Counted from the stretch's first letter, positions 1-6,479 are shown. The stretch is 37,063 nt of DNA from JBGMEA01 sp964444065 (GCA_964444065.1 CAYUFL010000014.1:1-37063), one strand, 5' to 3'. Notes: a model not told the origin generated them from the sequence alone. Translations and numbers: made by a program.

Positions 1-40
1 AAGGTATACTTCCGTTGATTTTTTCACCAATGATGATCAT
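1..40 (-). CDS. Pterin-binding methyltransferase (MtrH/AcsE/MtvA-like), N-terminal fragment cut by window edge
   Basis: Only the first 13 codons lie in the window; the gene runs off the left end on the minus strand. They read MIIIGEKINGSIP, which I recognise as the start of pterin-binding TIM-barrel methyltransferases that move a methyl group between a corrinoid protein and tetrahydrofolate (AcsE, MtgA, MtvA and relatives). The start is supported by a GGAGG ribosome binding site at 51-55, 10 nt upstream. It lies downstream of the MFS transporter and close to the corrinoid protein and URO-D methyltransferase at 2778-6025, so it would be the expected second methyltransferase of that system. The family assignment rests on 13 residues only. 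Confidence 0.6.
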   Translation of the reverse strand, partial: MIIIGEKINGSIP

Positions 41-399
41 GAATTGGTTTCCTCCATAAAAACAAATGAAAATAATTTACTTATTATCGACTTCAGTATA
101 AACTTACGTTTGTGCAAACACAGCAAATCATGACCGACAGATTCTTCCTTCAATCTGTTCGTCAAAAGATATGATGGCAATTGAATTAAAATCTCTTTAC
201 CCTCTGAAACAAATTATTGCTTGATATGACAAGTTGAACGGTTCATCCACAAACTGCCCGCAAACAGAAAATTCGCAGATTACCGATCTGCTTTCATAGA
301 TAAACAAGACACAGACCGTCTGCAAGGCACCAGGCATTCAAAGTGAATGCCATTACGACGCCTTGCAGATCAGCTGTTCTTTTCATGTATTCTTACTGT
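41..399. other. Intergenic region with nested inverted repeats
   Basis: No convincing gene is seen here. The stretch separates the end of the MFS gene from the start of the pterin methyltransferase, both on the minus strand. It holds the ribosome binding site of the latter and the nested inverted repeat listed separately at 320-368. I could not pick a clear promoter for the left-hand gene; AT-rich DNA at about 60-110 could hold one. Confidence 0.4.
320..368. repeat. Nested inverted repeat (hairpin within hairpin)
   Basis: An outer pair CTGCAAGGC (320-328) and GCCTTGCAG (360-368) encloses an inner perfect pair GGCATTCA (333-340) and TGAATGCC (344-351) with a 3-nt loop. It lies 32 nt past the stop of the MFS gene. 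The fold is strong but no T-tract follows on either strand, so it is not a textbook intrinsic terminator. It may stabilise the 3' end of the transporter mRNA, or be a dispersed palindromic repeat of this genome. Confidence 0.6.
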
Positions 400-1584
400 T
401 TATTCTTCAATGGGAGCTGCAGGAGCTGCAGGCATTTTCGGGAACGGATTGACAATGAAGAACAATACGGTTCCGACTGCCGCAATAATCATTCCGACAA
501 ACATCGGCATAAGGATCGCATCACCTGTGATGTTTGTGATCATTCCGCTCCAGAAGGTATACAGGAATGCAAAGAGGTTCATCACTGCCAAGAGGATGGA
601 TGAAGCCATCGGCACTGCCTGCGGCTGTACTGACATACCGATAATCATGAAGACGGAAGGCATCAGATAAGAGAAGCCGATTCCGCACAATGTCATGCCG
701 ATCGTGATCAGTATGTAATTGCCGGTATAAATAACCATCGCACCGGCAACAGTCATGAGCAAAAGACCGACAGGGACAATATAACGTTTCAGTATTTTGT
801 AAGATGGTCCGAAAATCGCGCCGCCGATCATCCCACCGACCGTGAAGAAGGATAATACTAAAGCAGCAGCAGTTGATCCTGCTCCGATGTCTTCAAGCAA
901 TGAAGACATCCCCATCAAAAGCGGATAGCTGACAAACATTAAAAGTCCGAACAGTATGGATACAACATAGATAACCCCCGGGATCTTCACTTTCGGTTTT
1001 TCAGCCCCTTCAGGCACCACCATTTTCGGCGGTTCCGGAAGGAAGAACAGAACGAATATGAGGGAAATAATACCGAGAGCATGCGGATAGAATGCAAAAT
1101 TCCAGCCAAACCCGGCACAATAACCACCTAGGAACTGAAGTACCATACCACCGATATTCATCATCAAGGTACCCATACCAAGCATGTTAGCACGTCTGTC
1201 TTCGCCGTACGCACCGATAACCAATGCATTTCCGAGCGGAGAAATGATACCGAGACCGATACCGAACACAGCACGTTCAATCAGGATCACTGTGAAGTCA
1301 TCTGCGAAAGCCGGAGCAACACCGGCAACGACAAACAACACAATCCCAATCGCAGCCAGCGTTTTATATTTCACTTTGCTGCCGACAATGGCGCCTGCAA
1401 TCAATGTTGCGGGAATCACCATCAGTGACGGTAATGTCGAAACAAGATAGATTGTCGGAATTGGCAATTCCGGGAAAGCCGCAATGATGGTAGCCAATGC
1501 GGGTGTGACTGTACCGATACCCATCGCGATGAAGAAGATCGACATGAGGGCTGCGGTATTCATAGGTGTAATTTTCTTAGCCAT
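400..1584 (-). CDS. MFS transporter
   Basis: A 394-residue polytopic membrane protein with about 12 hydrophobic segments, typical major facilitator superfamily length. An MFS motif-A-like loop (GAIVGSKVKYKT) lies after the second segment, and a glycine-rich segment (ERAVFGIGLGIISPLGNAL) around residue 110. The tail is short and Pro/Ala-rich. The ATG at 1584 is preferred over a TTG at 1599 because GGAGG (1593-1597) lies 8 nt upstream of the ATG and would be inside the longer form. Neighbouring corrinoid methyltransferase genes suggest it imports a methylated substrate or exports the demethylated product; the substrate cannot be read from sequence. Its promoter carries three operator-like palindromes, and the leader is about 210 nt. 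Confidence 0.9.
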   Translation of the reverse strand: MAKKITPMNTAALMSIFFIAMGIGTVTPALATIIAAFPELPIPTIYLVSTLPSLMVIPATLIAGAIVGSKVKYKTLAAIGIVLFVVAGVAPAFADDFTVILIERAVFGIGLGIISPLGNALVIGAYGEDRRANMLGMGTLMMNIGGMVLQFLGGYCAGFGWNFAFYPHALGIISLIFVLFFLPEPPKMVVPEGAEKPKVKIPGVIYVVSILFGLLMFVSYPLLMGMSSLLEDIGAGSTAAALVLSFFTVGGMIGGAIFGPSYKILKRYIVPVGLLLMTVAGAMVIYTGNYILITIGMTLCGIGFSYLMPSVFMIIGMSVQPQAVPMASSILLAVMNLFAFLYTFWSGMITNITGDAILMPMFVGMIIAAVGTVLFFIVNPFPKMPAAPAAPIEE

Positions 1585-1785
1585 AGATAAAACCTCCAAA
1601 TAATTTATTTATCATGCTTATTGCATGTATAAACCGAATTATTCATAATCTGTGCCACTCCGAGCACAGTACGGAATCAATATTCCGAAATCAGATACTT
1701 AACTTCTGTTTGCATTTCCTATAAATTATATTTAATTCAATTTCATTTTTAAAAAAATGTTTCTCTTTTCCAACAGAGAAATTAG

Positions 1786-1853
1786 TACCGATATGGTATT
1801 TTTATTTTATTACCAAACAGGTATTTTGTCAATCTATATTTACCTTTATGGTA
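1786..1853. promoter_or_regulatory. Three operator-like palindromes TACC-N5-GGTA
   Basis: Three 13-bp copies: TACCGATATGGTA (1786-1798), TACCAAACAGGTA (1811-1823) and TACCTTTATGGTA (1841-1853). Only the outer TACC/GGTA arms are conserved; the 5-nt centres differ, as expected for dimer-binding sites. They sit at the start point, within the spacer and upstream of the -35 of the transporter promoter. The divergent XRE protein is the obvious candidate to bind them (inference). Confidence 0.7.
1804..1832 (-). promoter_or_regulatory. Promoter of MFS transporter
   Basis: On the minus strand, TTGACA (1832-1827) is followed by a 17-nt spacer and TAAAAT (1809-1804). The spacer holds a complete TACC-N5-GGTA palindrome, and a second copy covers the expected transcription start. 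This is the geometry of a tightly repressed sigma-A promoter. Confidence 0.75.
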
Positions 1854-2037
1854 CTTTTTACATTAAAAAAATATCTGACTGCATTAATGATAGAATAAAC
1901 CGTAATTTTTAATCCGTTCAATTATTACATGTACGTATTTTTTCTTACTAAAATACCAAAATGAACACAAAATATGTTATACTACTATAAATGAATTTAC
2001 CTACAACAAGCTTTATGAAAATGGGAATGGAGCAGTT

Positions 2038-2382
2038 ATGAATCGGCTGAAATCGTTACGATTGGAACAAGGGATCACCCAAGATGAATTGGCACAAAAA
2101 TTAAATATCAATCGCAATGCCATATCGCGCTACGAAAACGGCAAACGGCAGCCTGACTACGAAACATTAAAGAATATTGCCGATTATTTTTCTGTTTCCA
2201 TCGATTATCTTTTGGAAAGAGAACCGATCACCCCATCATTGGAAATCAGCAGTGCCGCATTCAAACTGTTGGAAAGTGATGCCCAAATGAGAGATCTCTA
2301 TCAAAGCATTAACGATCTGTCAGAAGAAGAAAATCGGAAAATTATTGATTATATTTCTTTTGTAAAATCTCAGAGGAAATAA
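2038..2382 (+). CDS. XRE-family transcriptional regulator
   Basis: A 114-residue DNA-binding protein. Residues about 5-60 form a Cro/CI-type helix-turn-helix (ITQDELAQKLNINRNAIS, then RYENGKRQPDYETL) and continue with the usual ADYFSVSIDYLL segment. The C-terminal 45 residues are helical and end in a charged motif around NDLSEEE and IIDYISF, probably for oligomerisation. A GGAG site precedes the ATG by about 7 nt. It is divergent from the MFS gene, so it probably controls it, and probably itself, through the TACC-N5-GGTA sites. Size and architecture recall SinR-type regulators, but I do not claim orthology. A perfect-stem terminator follows at 2514-2543, and a small ORF overlaps its 3' end on the other strand. 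Confidence 0.9.
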   Translation: MNRLKSLRLEQGITQDELAQKLNINRNAISRYENGKRQPDYETLKNIADYFSVSIDYLLEREPITPSLEISSAAFKLLESDAQMRDLYQSINDLSEEENRKIIDYISFVKSQRK

Positions 2383-2467
2383 ATTGGTATACCTGAGATT
2401 GTTCTTTCGCATCCAATCCATTCATCAATACAATAATCAGATCAGATAAATTATTATTGCCGCTCAT
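2342..2467 (-). CDS. Candidate 41-residue small protein, convergent with and overlapping the XRE gene
   Basis: The ORF has 41 codons, starts ATG at 2467 and ends TAA at 2342-2344, overlapping the last 41 nt of the XRE gene tail to tail. GAGGG lies 8 nt upstream of the ATG, and a near-consensus promoter (TTGACA-17-TATACT) lies at 2573-2601 on the same strand. Its part NGLDAKEQSQVYQFISS can be laid over NDLSEEENRKIIDYISF of the XRE regulator with matching N, L, E, I and S and similar hydrophobic positions. By eye it therefore resembles the regulator's C-terminal helix. It could be a small antagonist or partner of the regulator, or the ORF may be incidental to an antisense RNA. No family recognised. 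Confidence 0.45.
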   Translation of the reverse strand: MSGNNNLSDLIIVLMNGLDAKEQSQVYQFISSEILQKKYNQ

Positions 2468-2513
2468 ATCAGAATCCCTCGTTTCAGGAATAGTGTAGGA
2501 TTATGACCATTCT

Positions 2514-2543
2514 TTCAGCCATTTTAAAATGGCTGAATTTTTT
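2514..2543 (+). terminator. Intrinsic terminator of XRE gene
   Basis: A 24-nt perfect palindrome (2514-2537, arms starting TTCAGCCATT) is followed directly by six T on the plus strand. It is a good rho-independent terminator, about 130 nt after the XRE stop. In the minus direction the same hairpin sits in the leader of the 41-codon ORF and has no U-tract. Confidence 0.85.
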
Positions 2544-2555
2544 GTGACTATAATT

Positions 2556-2578
2556 TATACTTGTATATACCAAGTATA
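2556..2578. promoter_or_regulatory. Inverted repeat overlapping the -10 of the small-ORF promoter
   Basis: TATACTTG (2556-2563) and CAAGTATA (2571-2578) form a perfect 8-bp inverted repeat with a 7-nt centre. It covers the -10 and start region of the minus-strand promoter, the usual place for a repressor operator. The sequence differs from the TACC-N5-GGTA sites, so another regulator, perhaps one of the GntR proteins, may bind. Confidence 0.5.
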
Positions 2579-2601
2579 TCGATTAAACCGATTGTTGTCA
2601 A
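2573..2601 (-). promoter_or_regulatory. Near-consensus minus-strand promoter for small ORF or antisense RNA
   Basis: TTGACA (2601-2596), a 17-nt spacer and TATACT (2578-2573) on the minus strand. The expected start is near 2566, about 100 nt before the ATG at 2467. It lies downstream of the methyltransferase operon's last ORF, so it opens a separate transcript that reads into the XRE gene in antisense. Confidence 0.65.
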
Positions 2602-2617
2602 TAATAATCATTATTTT

Positions 2618-2767
2618 TTAATTTCCTTCTCCCAATTCAAATAAATATCCTATGAAGTGTTTTATTTTTTGCGCGTTTTCGCAATCTTTTTCCAGTTGGA
2701 TTCCTCGCTGTGCATTATACGCCAGCGCATCTTCAATATACTTCAGGTTTTGTTTTGTTTCTTCCAT
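2618..2767 (-). CDS. Small protein of unknown function (49 residues), last gene of methyltransferase operon
   Basis: The ATG at 2767 is chosen because GAGGTG lies 6 nt upstream; a longer form would run into the preceding gene. It starts 10 nt after the stop of the URO-D methyltransferase, which suggests co-transcription. The product is charged and probably all helical, with two Cys/Lys-rich helices and no membrane segment or signal. No family recognised. It may be an accessory protein of the methyltransferase. Confidence 0.55.
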   Translation of the reverse strand: MEETKQNLKYIEDALAYNAQRGIQLEKDCENAQKIKHFIGYLFELGEGN

Positions 2768-2777
2768 CTCATACACC

Positions 2778-3932
2778 TCAGTTATAAACACCGTATTCAT
2801 GAACAAATTCGTTTACAGCACGAATATTACCTGCATTGGCATCATCCGGATACATTACGGGTCTATTTGTGCAAAAAATATATCCTCCATCGTAAGCCAG
2901 ATTGTCAATCAATGATTTGGCATAATCGACGCATTCTTCTTTTGTTCTGTACCGAAGATATTCGATCGGCATACCTCCCATGATGCACATGTTCTTACCC
3001 AGCACTTTTTTGGCCTGCACCAAATCATCCCCTTCAAAATAGCCGATCACAGCATGCGGCGGCAGATCCTGCAAGTAGTCGTACAGATGCTCTACATTTT
3101 TCTCAAAATTACAAATCACAGTATGCCTGTGTTCCACAAGAATCTCCACATATCGCTTGAATGTAGGCCAATAAACTTTTTCGAAATCCTTTGGATTCAG
3201 AAATGCCGTTAAATGCGTAGGCATGAGAATACTCTTGCCTTTCCCCTGTTCGATAGACGAGACACGATCCAGCGCATAGGGCATCAGCGCTTCTGCTGCT
3301 TCCGCGACAAGCTCAGGGGTGGATTTGATATCTTTGATAATGCTTCTAAGTCCTCTCAACTGATTCAAAATAATGTCAGCAGGGCTCGCAACCAGACCGG
3401 AAGTGACTATAACAATGTCATATTGGTCTTGCGCAATATTGATAAACGTTTTATCATTGTAATAATCACAGTATATATGTGCAACTTCATCCAAATTTTT
3501 TTGTTTGAGGACGACATCTTTCTCACGAAAAAGTTCGAACTTGCGGGTAAACACTTTATCAACAATAAATCCGTAGGGATCGGCAATCAGCGCAGAATAC
3601 TCGTCGTCCGCCATATAACGGATCCGAAGAGGGCTCATAAGCAGCAAACCTTCTTCATTATAATGATAATGTCCGCCTTTCAGCAATTCATAAATGCGCG
3701 GGGAAATACGGCGGATGGAGCCCGGAATCATCCCGTCCCAATAGAAATCCGAACAAAGCCTGTCAAAAACATCAATCGCAATCCGTTTGCTGTTCAATCC
3801 ATCAATCGGCTTATACCCATTGTAATAATATGCCCATTCCATTACATCTCCTACAATGGGCACACGATCCGAATGTTGATGTTTTACGGTTAAATCAATT
3901 CGATCCAATCGCTGAAGATACTCTTTATTCAT
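2778..3932 (-). CDS. URO-D-fold methyltransferase (MtaA/CmuA/MtvB-like)
   Basis: A 384-residue member of the uroporphyrinogen decarboxylase superfamily, in the branch that transfers methyl groups to or from corrinoid proteins. Family marks include the GYFEGDDLVQAKKVLG...CIMGGMP segment near residues 290-320 and the end GGYIFC...NIRAVNEFVHEYG. It is not a heme-pathway HemE: heme genes are elsewhere in the window, and this gene sits with a corrinoid protein. The zinc motif HxCG of MtaA is not obvious; the aligned stretch reads ICNFEKN, and the late SPGC motif is replaced by FCTNRP. The metal site is therefore altered or displaced. The ATG has an AGGTGA site overlapping the end of the upstream GntR gene, 7 nt away. 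It probably demethylates a methoxylated or N/S-methylated substrate; the substrate is unknown. Confidence 0.85.
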   Translation of the reverse strand: MNKEYLQRLDRIDLTVKHQHSDRVPIVGDVMEWAYYYNGYKPIDGLNSKRIAIDVFDRLCSDFYWDGMIPGSIRRISPRIYELLKGGHYHYNEEGLLLMSPLRIRYMADDEYSALIADPYGFIVDKVFTRKFELFREKDVVLKQKNLDEVAHIYCDYYNDKTFINIAQDQYDIVIVTSGLVASPADIILNQLRGLRSIIKDIKSTPELVAEAAEALMPYALDRVSSIEQGKGKSILMPTHLTAFLNPKDFEKVYWPTFKRYVEILVEHRHTVICNFEKNVEHLYDYLQDLPPHAVIGYFEGDDLVQAKKVLGKNMCIMGGMPIEYLRYRTKEECVDYAKSLIDNLAYDGGYIFCTNRPVMYPDDANAGNIRAVNEFVHEYGVYN

Positions 3933-3939
3933 GATTCAC

Positions 3940-4647
3940 CTATTTATTGATTATGGAATCCGCTGATAACTGAATAGAATCTCCCTTGTAGTACGTTGTG
4001 CCAACTGCAATAATTTTATTGTATTTATCCCAATATCGATGTTCTATTTTAAGCAAAGGTTCTTTTTCTTTGGTTTGTAGGATTTCGGCTAATGCTGCAT
4101 CGGAAACACAACCCATGATTTTAATATCTTTTTCGATATGAAACAACGATATCTTTTTGGACAACACTTCCAAAAGACTCTCTTTTTCAAGTTCAGTCTC
4201 CTTTATCGTCAGCCCTTTCGAAAAAAAGATGTATATGATATCATACGCAATCGGCATGCTTAGTGTTAAAAAAATACGTTTAATCTCAAATGCGTTACTG
4301 TCTCCGAACGGCAATTCGTATAGCCCGTCGAGATCATGCGTTTTTATCGTGTTAATGCTGAGCGTCTTGACTTCGTCGATTTCGGAAACTCCATGTTTCA
4401 GTTCATCGAATACCAGCAAATAATCATCACTTTTCGGAAGGTTGACAAAATTCCCGATTCGGGGCACGGAATAAATATATCCTGCATTTGAAAGAATTCC
4501 CATTGATTTGCGTACGGTTGACTTACTGGCATCGTACAAATCGGTTAATTCCTGTTCCGTCGGGAGTTTATCCCCGGGATTCAGAATGCCTTCAACAATT
4601 TTACTTTTGATATCTTCAACGATAAATTTATATAATTGCAGTTCCAT
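3940..4647 (-). CDS. GntR-family regulator, HutC/UTRA type (copy 2)
   Basis: A 235-residue regulator. The N-terminal winged helix (about residues 5-72) shows IVEGILNPGDKLPTEQEL and the typical second helix KSTVRKSMGILSNAGYIY. A C-terminal UTRA ligand-binding domain ends in the usual RYWDKYNKIIAVGTTYYKGD strand pattern. It lies 12 nt after a paralogue and 7 nt before the URO-D methyltransferase. It may sense the methylated substrate or its product. The two copies are clearly diverged, so they may bind different ligands or form heterodimers. Confidence 0.9.
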   Translation of the reverse strand: MELQLYKFIVEDIKSKIVEGILNPGDKLPTEQELTDLYDASKSTVRKSMGILSNAGYIYSVPRIGNFVNLPKSDDYLLVFDELKHGVSEIDEVKTLSINTIKTHDLDGLYELPFGDSNAFEIKRIFLTLSMPIAYDIIYIFFSKGLTIKETELEKESLLEVLSKKISLFHIEKDIKIMGCVSDAALAEILQTKEKEPLLKIEHRYWDKYNKIIAVGTTYYKGDSIQLSADSIINK

Positions 4648-4659
4648 ATATCCCTATTT

Positions 4660-5370
4660 TCATGAATTGTTTTTTTTCAATCTTGCATTCAGCTCAAAAC
4701 TGTCGATCTTGTAATATGTTCTTCCCCAACCGACAGGCTCACTGAGTTCGTCAAACAATGTCTGTTCAACAATGATTACGGATTCGTCAGAAGAAATTCC
4801 CAAATAATCCGCAGCGATGATGCCGGGATTTGCTGCTTGAATCGATATTTTTTTTTGCATGCTAAACAATGATATCTTATCGGACACGATTTCCGGAAAA
4901 CTGGAAAAATGAATTTCATTTTCGACAATCGGGATTCCGCTGTAATATGGAATATACTTCTCATCATAAGCAATTTTTACGCTGTCTCTGATAAAAACCC
5001 GTTTGATGACGACTACCCGCTTGGTTTGCGGTATTTGGAGGTAATATACAAGTTCAATATTCGGTTTCACAATATCCACCGATATCAGAACAATATCTTC
5101 AATCTCTCCGTTTACACTGTCTGTCTCGTTGTAATGAAGTGAATATCGGTTCAACATAATTTCTTTTACGAAATTGCCCTTACCTGCAATCGGATAAATA
5201 TACCCTTCATTTGTCAGTTTCAGCAGGGCTTTCCTGACGGTCATGCGACTTGTACCGAACAACTCGGACAATGCGTTTTCCGAGGGGATCATTTCACCGG
5301 GACGATATTTATTCGATTCGATGTCCCGCTTGATCGAATGGAAGATTTCCGTATAAAGTTCTTTCGACAT
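4660..5370 (-). CDS. GntR-family regulator, HutC/UTRA type (copy 1)
   Basis: A 236-residue regulator. The winged helix spans about residues 8-75 (KYRPGEMIPSENALSELF, then SRMTVRKALLKLTNEGYIY). The UTRA domain (about 95-230) ends VGWGRTYYKIDSFEL, parallel to the neighbouring copy. It begins 1 nt after the stop of the corrinoid protein gene, so it belongs to that operon and probably autoregulates it. A perfect 20-bp palindrome upstream of the operon (6172-6191) is a candidate site. Confidence 0.9.
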   Translation of the reverse strand: MSKELYTEIFHSIKRDIESNKYRPGEMIPSENALSELFGTSRMTVRKALLKLTNEGYIYPIAGKGNFVKEIMLNRYSLHYNETDSVNGEIEDIVLISVDIVKPNIELVYYLQIPQTKRVVVIKRVFIRDSVKIAYDEKYIPYYSGIPIVENEIHFSSFPEIVSDKISLFSMQKKISIQAANPGIIAADYLGISSDESVIIVEQTLFDELSEPVGWGRTYYKIDSFELNARLKKNNS

Positions 5371-5371
5371 C

Positions 5372-6025
5372 TTAGCGTTCCGAAGCCTCTGTTTCTTTCA
5401 TCCAGTTTTCGCAGATTTTGATTCCGTCTTTCACTTCCGTACTGTATCCGTCGGCACCGACAAATTTACAAATCTCTTTGCTGATCGGATTGCCGCCGAT
5501 AATAATTTTTACCTGCTCGCGGTAACCTGATGCTTCAAACAGTTCAACCACTTGCTTCATATATTTTACGGATTGCGTCAGCACACCGCTCATCCCAATA
5601 ATATCCGGCTTAAATTTGATATATTTTTCCAGGAACATTTCCGGTGAAACATCAACACCGATATCATGCACCACGAATCCGGATGCGGATGCCATTCCTG
5701 CGAAAATCTCTTTTCCGATATCATGAAGATCTTCGCTGACCGTGCCGATCAAGATCGAATATGCCTTGTTGGCTCTATTGCGTTTACGCATAGAAATACG
5801 CATTTCGCTCATCGAAAGCACTTCCTTAAAAATAATGCCTGCCAATATCAGATCCGCAATAAAAAAATTTTTACTCTCGTAAAGTTCACCTACCTTGATC
5901 ATCCCTTCCTGAATGGAATTGATAATCTCGACCGGATCCTCTCCGTTGGTAAGCAAATGTTTTGTTAATCCGATTACTTTTTCTTCATTCAATTCTTTGA
6001 CTGCTTCAATTATACATTCATTCAT
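5372..6025 (-). CDS. Corrinoid-binding methyl carrier protein (MtaC/MtvC-like)
   Basis: A 217-residue protein of the usual size for methyltransferase corrinoid proteins. A helical cap domain fills about residues 1-85. The Rossmann-like B12 domain has the cobalt-ligand motif DLHDIG (DxHxxG), then MSGVLT (the SxL position) and IGGNP (the GG motif). It would carry the methyl group between the substrate methyltransferase and a tetrahydrofolate methyltransferase. The ATG at 6025 is chosen over a GTG at 6043 because AGG lies 7 nt upstream and corrinoid proteins commonly begin with the MNE-type helix. It is the first gene of the operon, with a promoter at 6064-6092. Confidence 0.92.
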   Translation of the reverse strand: MNECIIEAVKELNEEKVIGLTKHLLTNGEDPVEIINSIQEGMIKVGELYESKNFFIADLILAGIIFKEVLSMSEMRISMRKRNRANKAYSILIGTVSEDLHDIGKEIFAGMASASGFVVHDIGVDVSPEMFLEKYIKFKPDIIGMSGVLTQSVKYMKQVVELFEASGYREQVKIIIGGNPISKEICKFVGADGYSTEVKDGIKICENWMKETEASER

Positions 6026-6063
6026 AATAAACCTGTGCTGCACAACTGCATCTCTCTATCATC

Positions 6064-6092
6064 ATTATACAGAACAATCAAACAAATTGAAA
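6064..6092 (-). promoter_or_regulatory. Promoter of corrinoid protein operon
   Basis: On the minus strand, TTTCAA (6092-6087) is followed by a 17-nt spacer and a perfect TATAAT (6069-6064). Transcription would start near 6057, giving a leader of about 30 nt before the ATG at 6025. Confidence 0.65.
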
Positions 6093-6479
6093 GAAATTTA
6101 ACGCAACTGAAATGTCATGCACTTTCCAATGTCATTACAATCATGCACGACTCCGTTATTGTTTGAAATTGTCTGATATGATCATATCAGATAACGTACC
6201 AGTTAGGAACAATTCTGTTAAAATATACGCTGTATGGGGTTGTAAATTGCAGCATTGAACATCACATATGCATCGGCAGCAACGATGAAAATATTCATCA
6301 GCAGCTTTCATAACAATAAATACACAAAAGAAAATCCAATCTCAGATTGCGCTATACCGTAGCAGTAGAAGGTCAAATGGATTATCAAAACCGGTCTTAT
6401 TGATTTTTTTATAAAACCTAATTTTTTATGTGAACATACCGACACCTTAATTGAATCCAATTGAACAGGGGGTGAGCTG
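6093..6479. other. Intergenic region with operator-like palindrome
   Basis: No gene is supported between the corrinoid operon and the FlxA-like gene; the ORFs present are short, unbiased and without ribosome binding sites. The clear feature is the 20-bp palindrome at 6172-6191. I could not choose a convincing plus-strand promoter for the FlxA-like gene. A T-rich tract lies near 6400-6430. Confidence 0.4.
6172..6191. promoter_or_regulatory. Perfect 20-bp palindrome, candidate GntR operator
   Basis: TCTGATATGATCATATCAGA is a perfect palindrome of 20 bp. It lies about 80 bp upstream of the -35 of the corrinoid operon and about 290 bp upstream of the FlxA-like gene. GntR/UTRA regulators bind symmetric AT-rich sites of about this size, so one of the two GntR proteins is a reasonable binder (inference). 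Confidence 0.55.

Larger units (their letters stand above)
1585..2037. other. Divergent regulatory region between MFS transporter and XRE regulator
   Basis: AT-rich stretch with no gene. It contains the transporter ribosome binding site (1593-1597), a long transporter leader, the promoter at 1804-1832, three TACC-N5-GGTA palindromes between 1786 and 1853, and a degenerate fourth half-site (TACC at 1954-1957). The latter lies just upstream of a TATACT at 1978-1983 that could be the -10 of the XRE gene, whose -35 would be poor. Confidence 0.6.

Noticed and set aside
343..670. Two overlapping plus-strand ORFs opposite the end of the MFS gene
   Set aside because: They are antisense shadows of a clear transporter gene, lack ribosome binding sites, and the sequences are Cys/His-rich in the way typical of reversed frames.
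3213..3893. A 226-codon plus-strand ORF opposite the URO-D methyltransferase
   Set aside because: Its length is notable, but it lies wholly antisense to a conserved enzyme, has no ribosome binding site, and its residue composition is that of a shadow frame.
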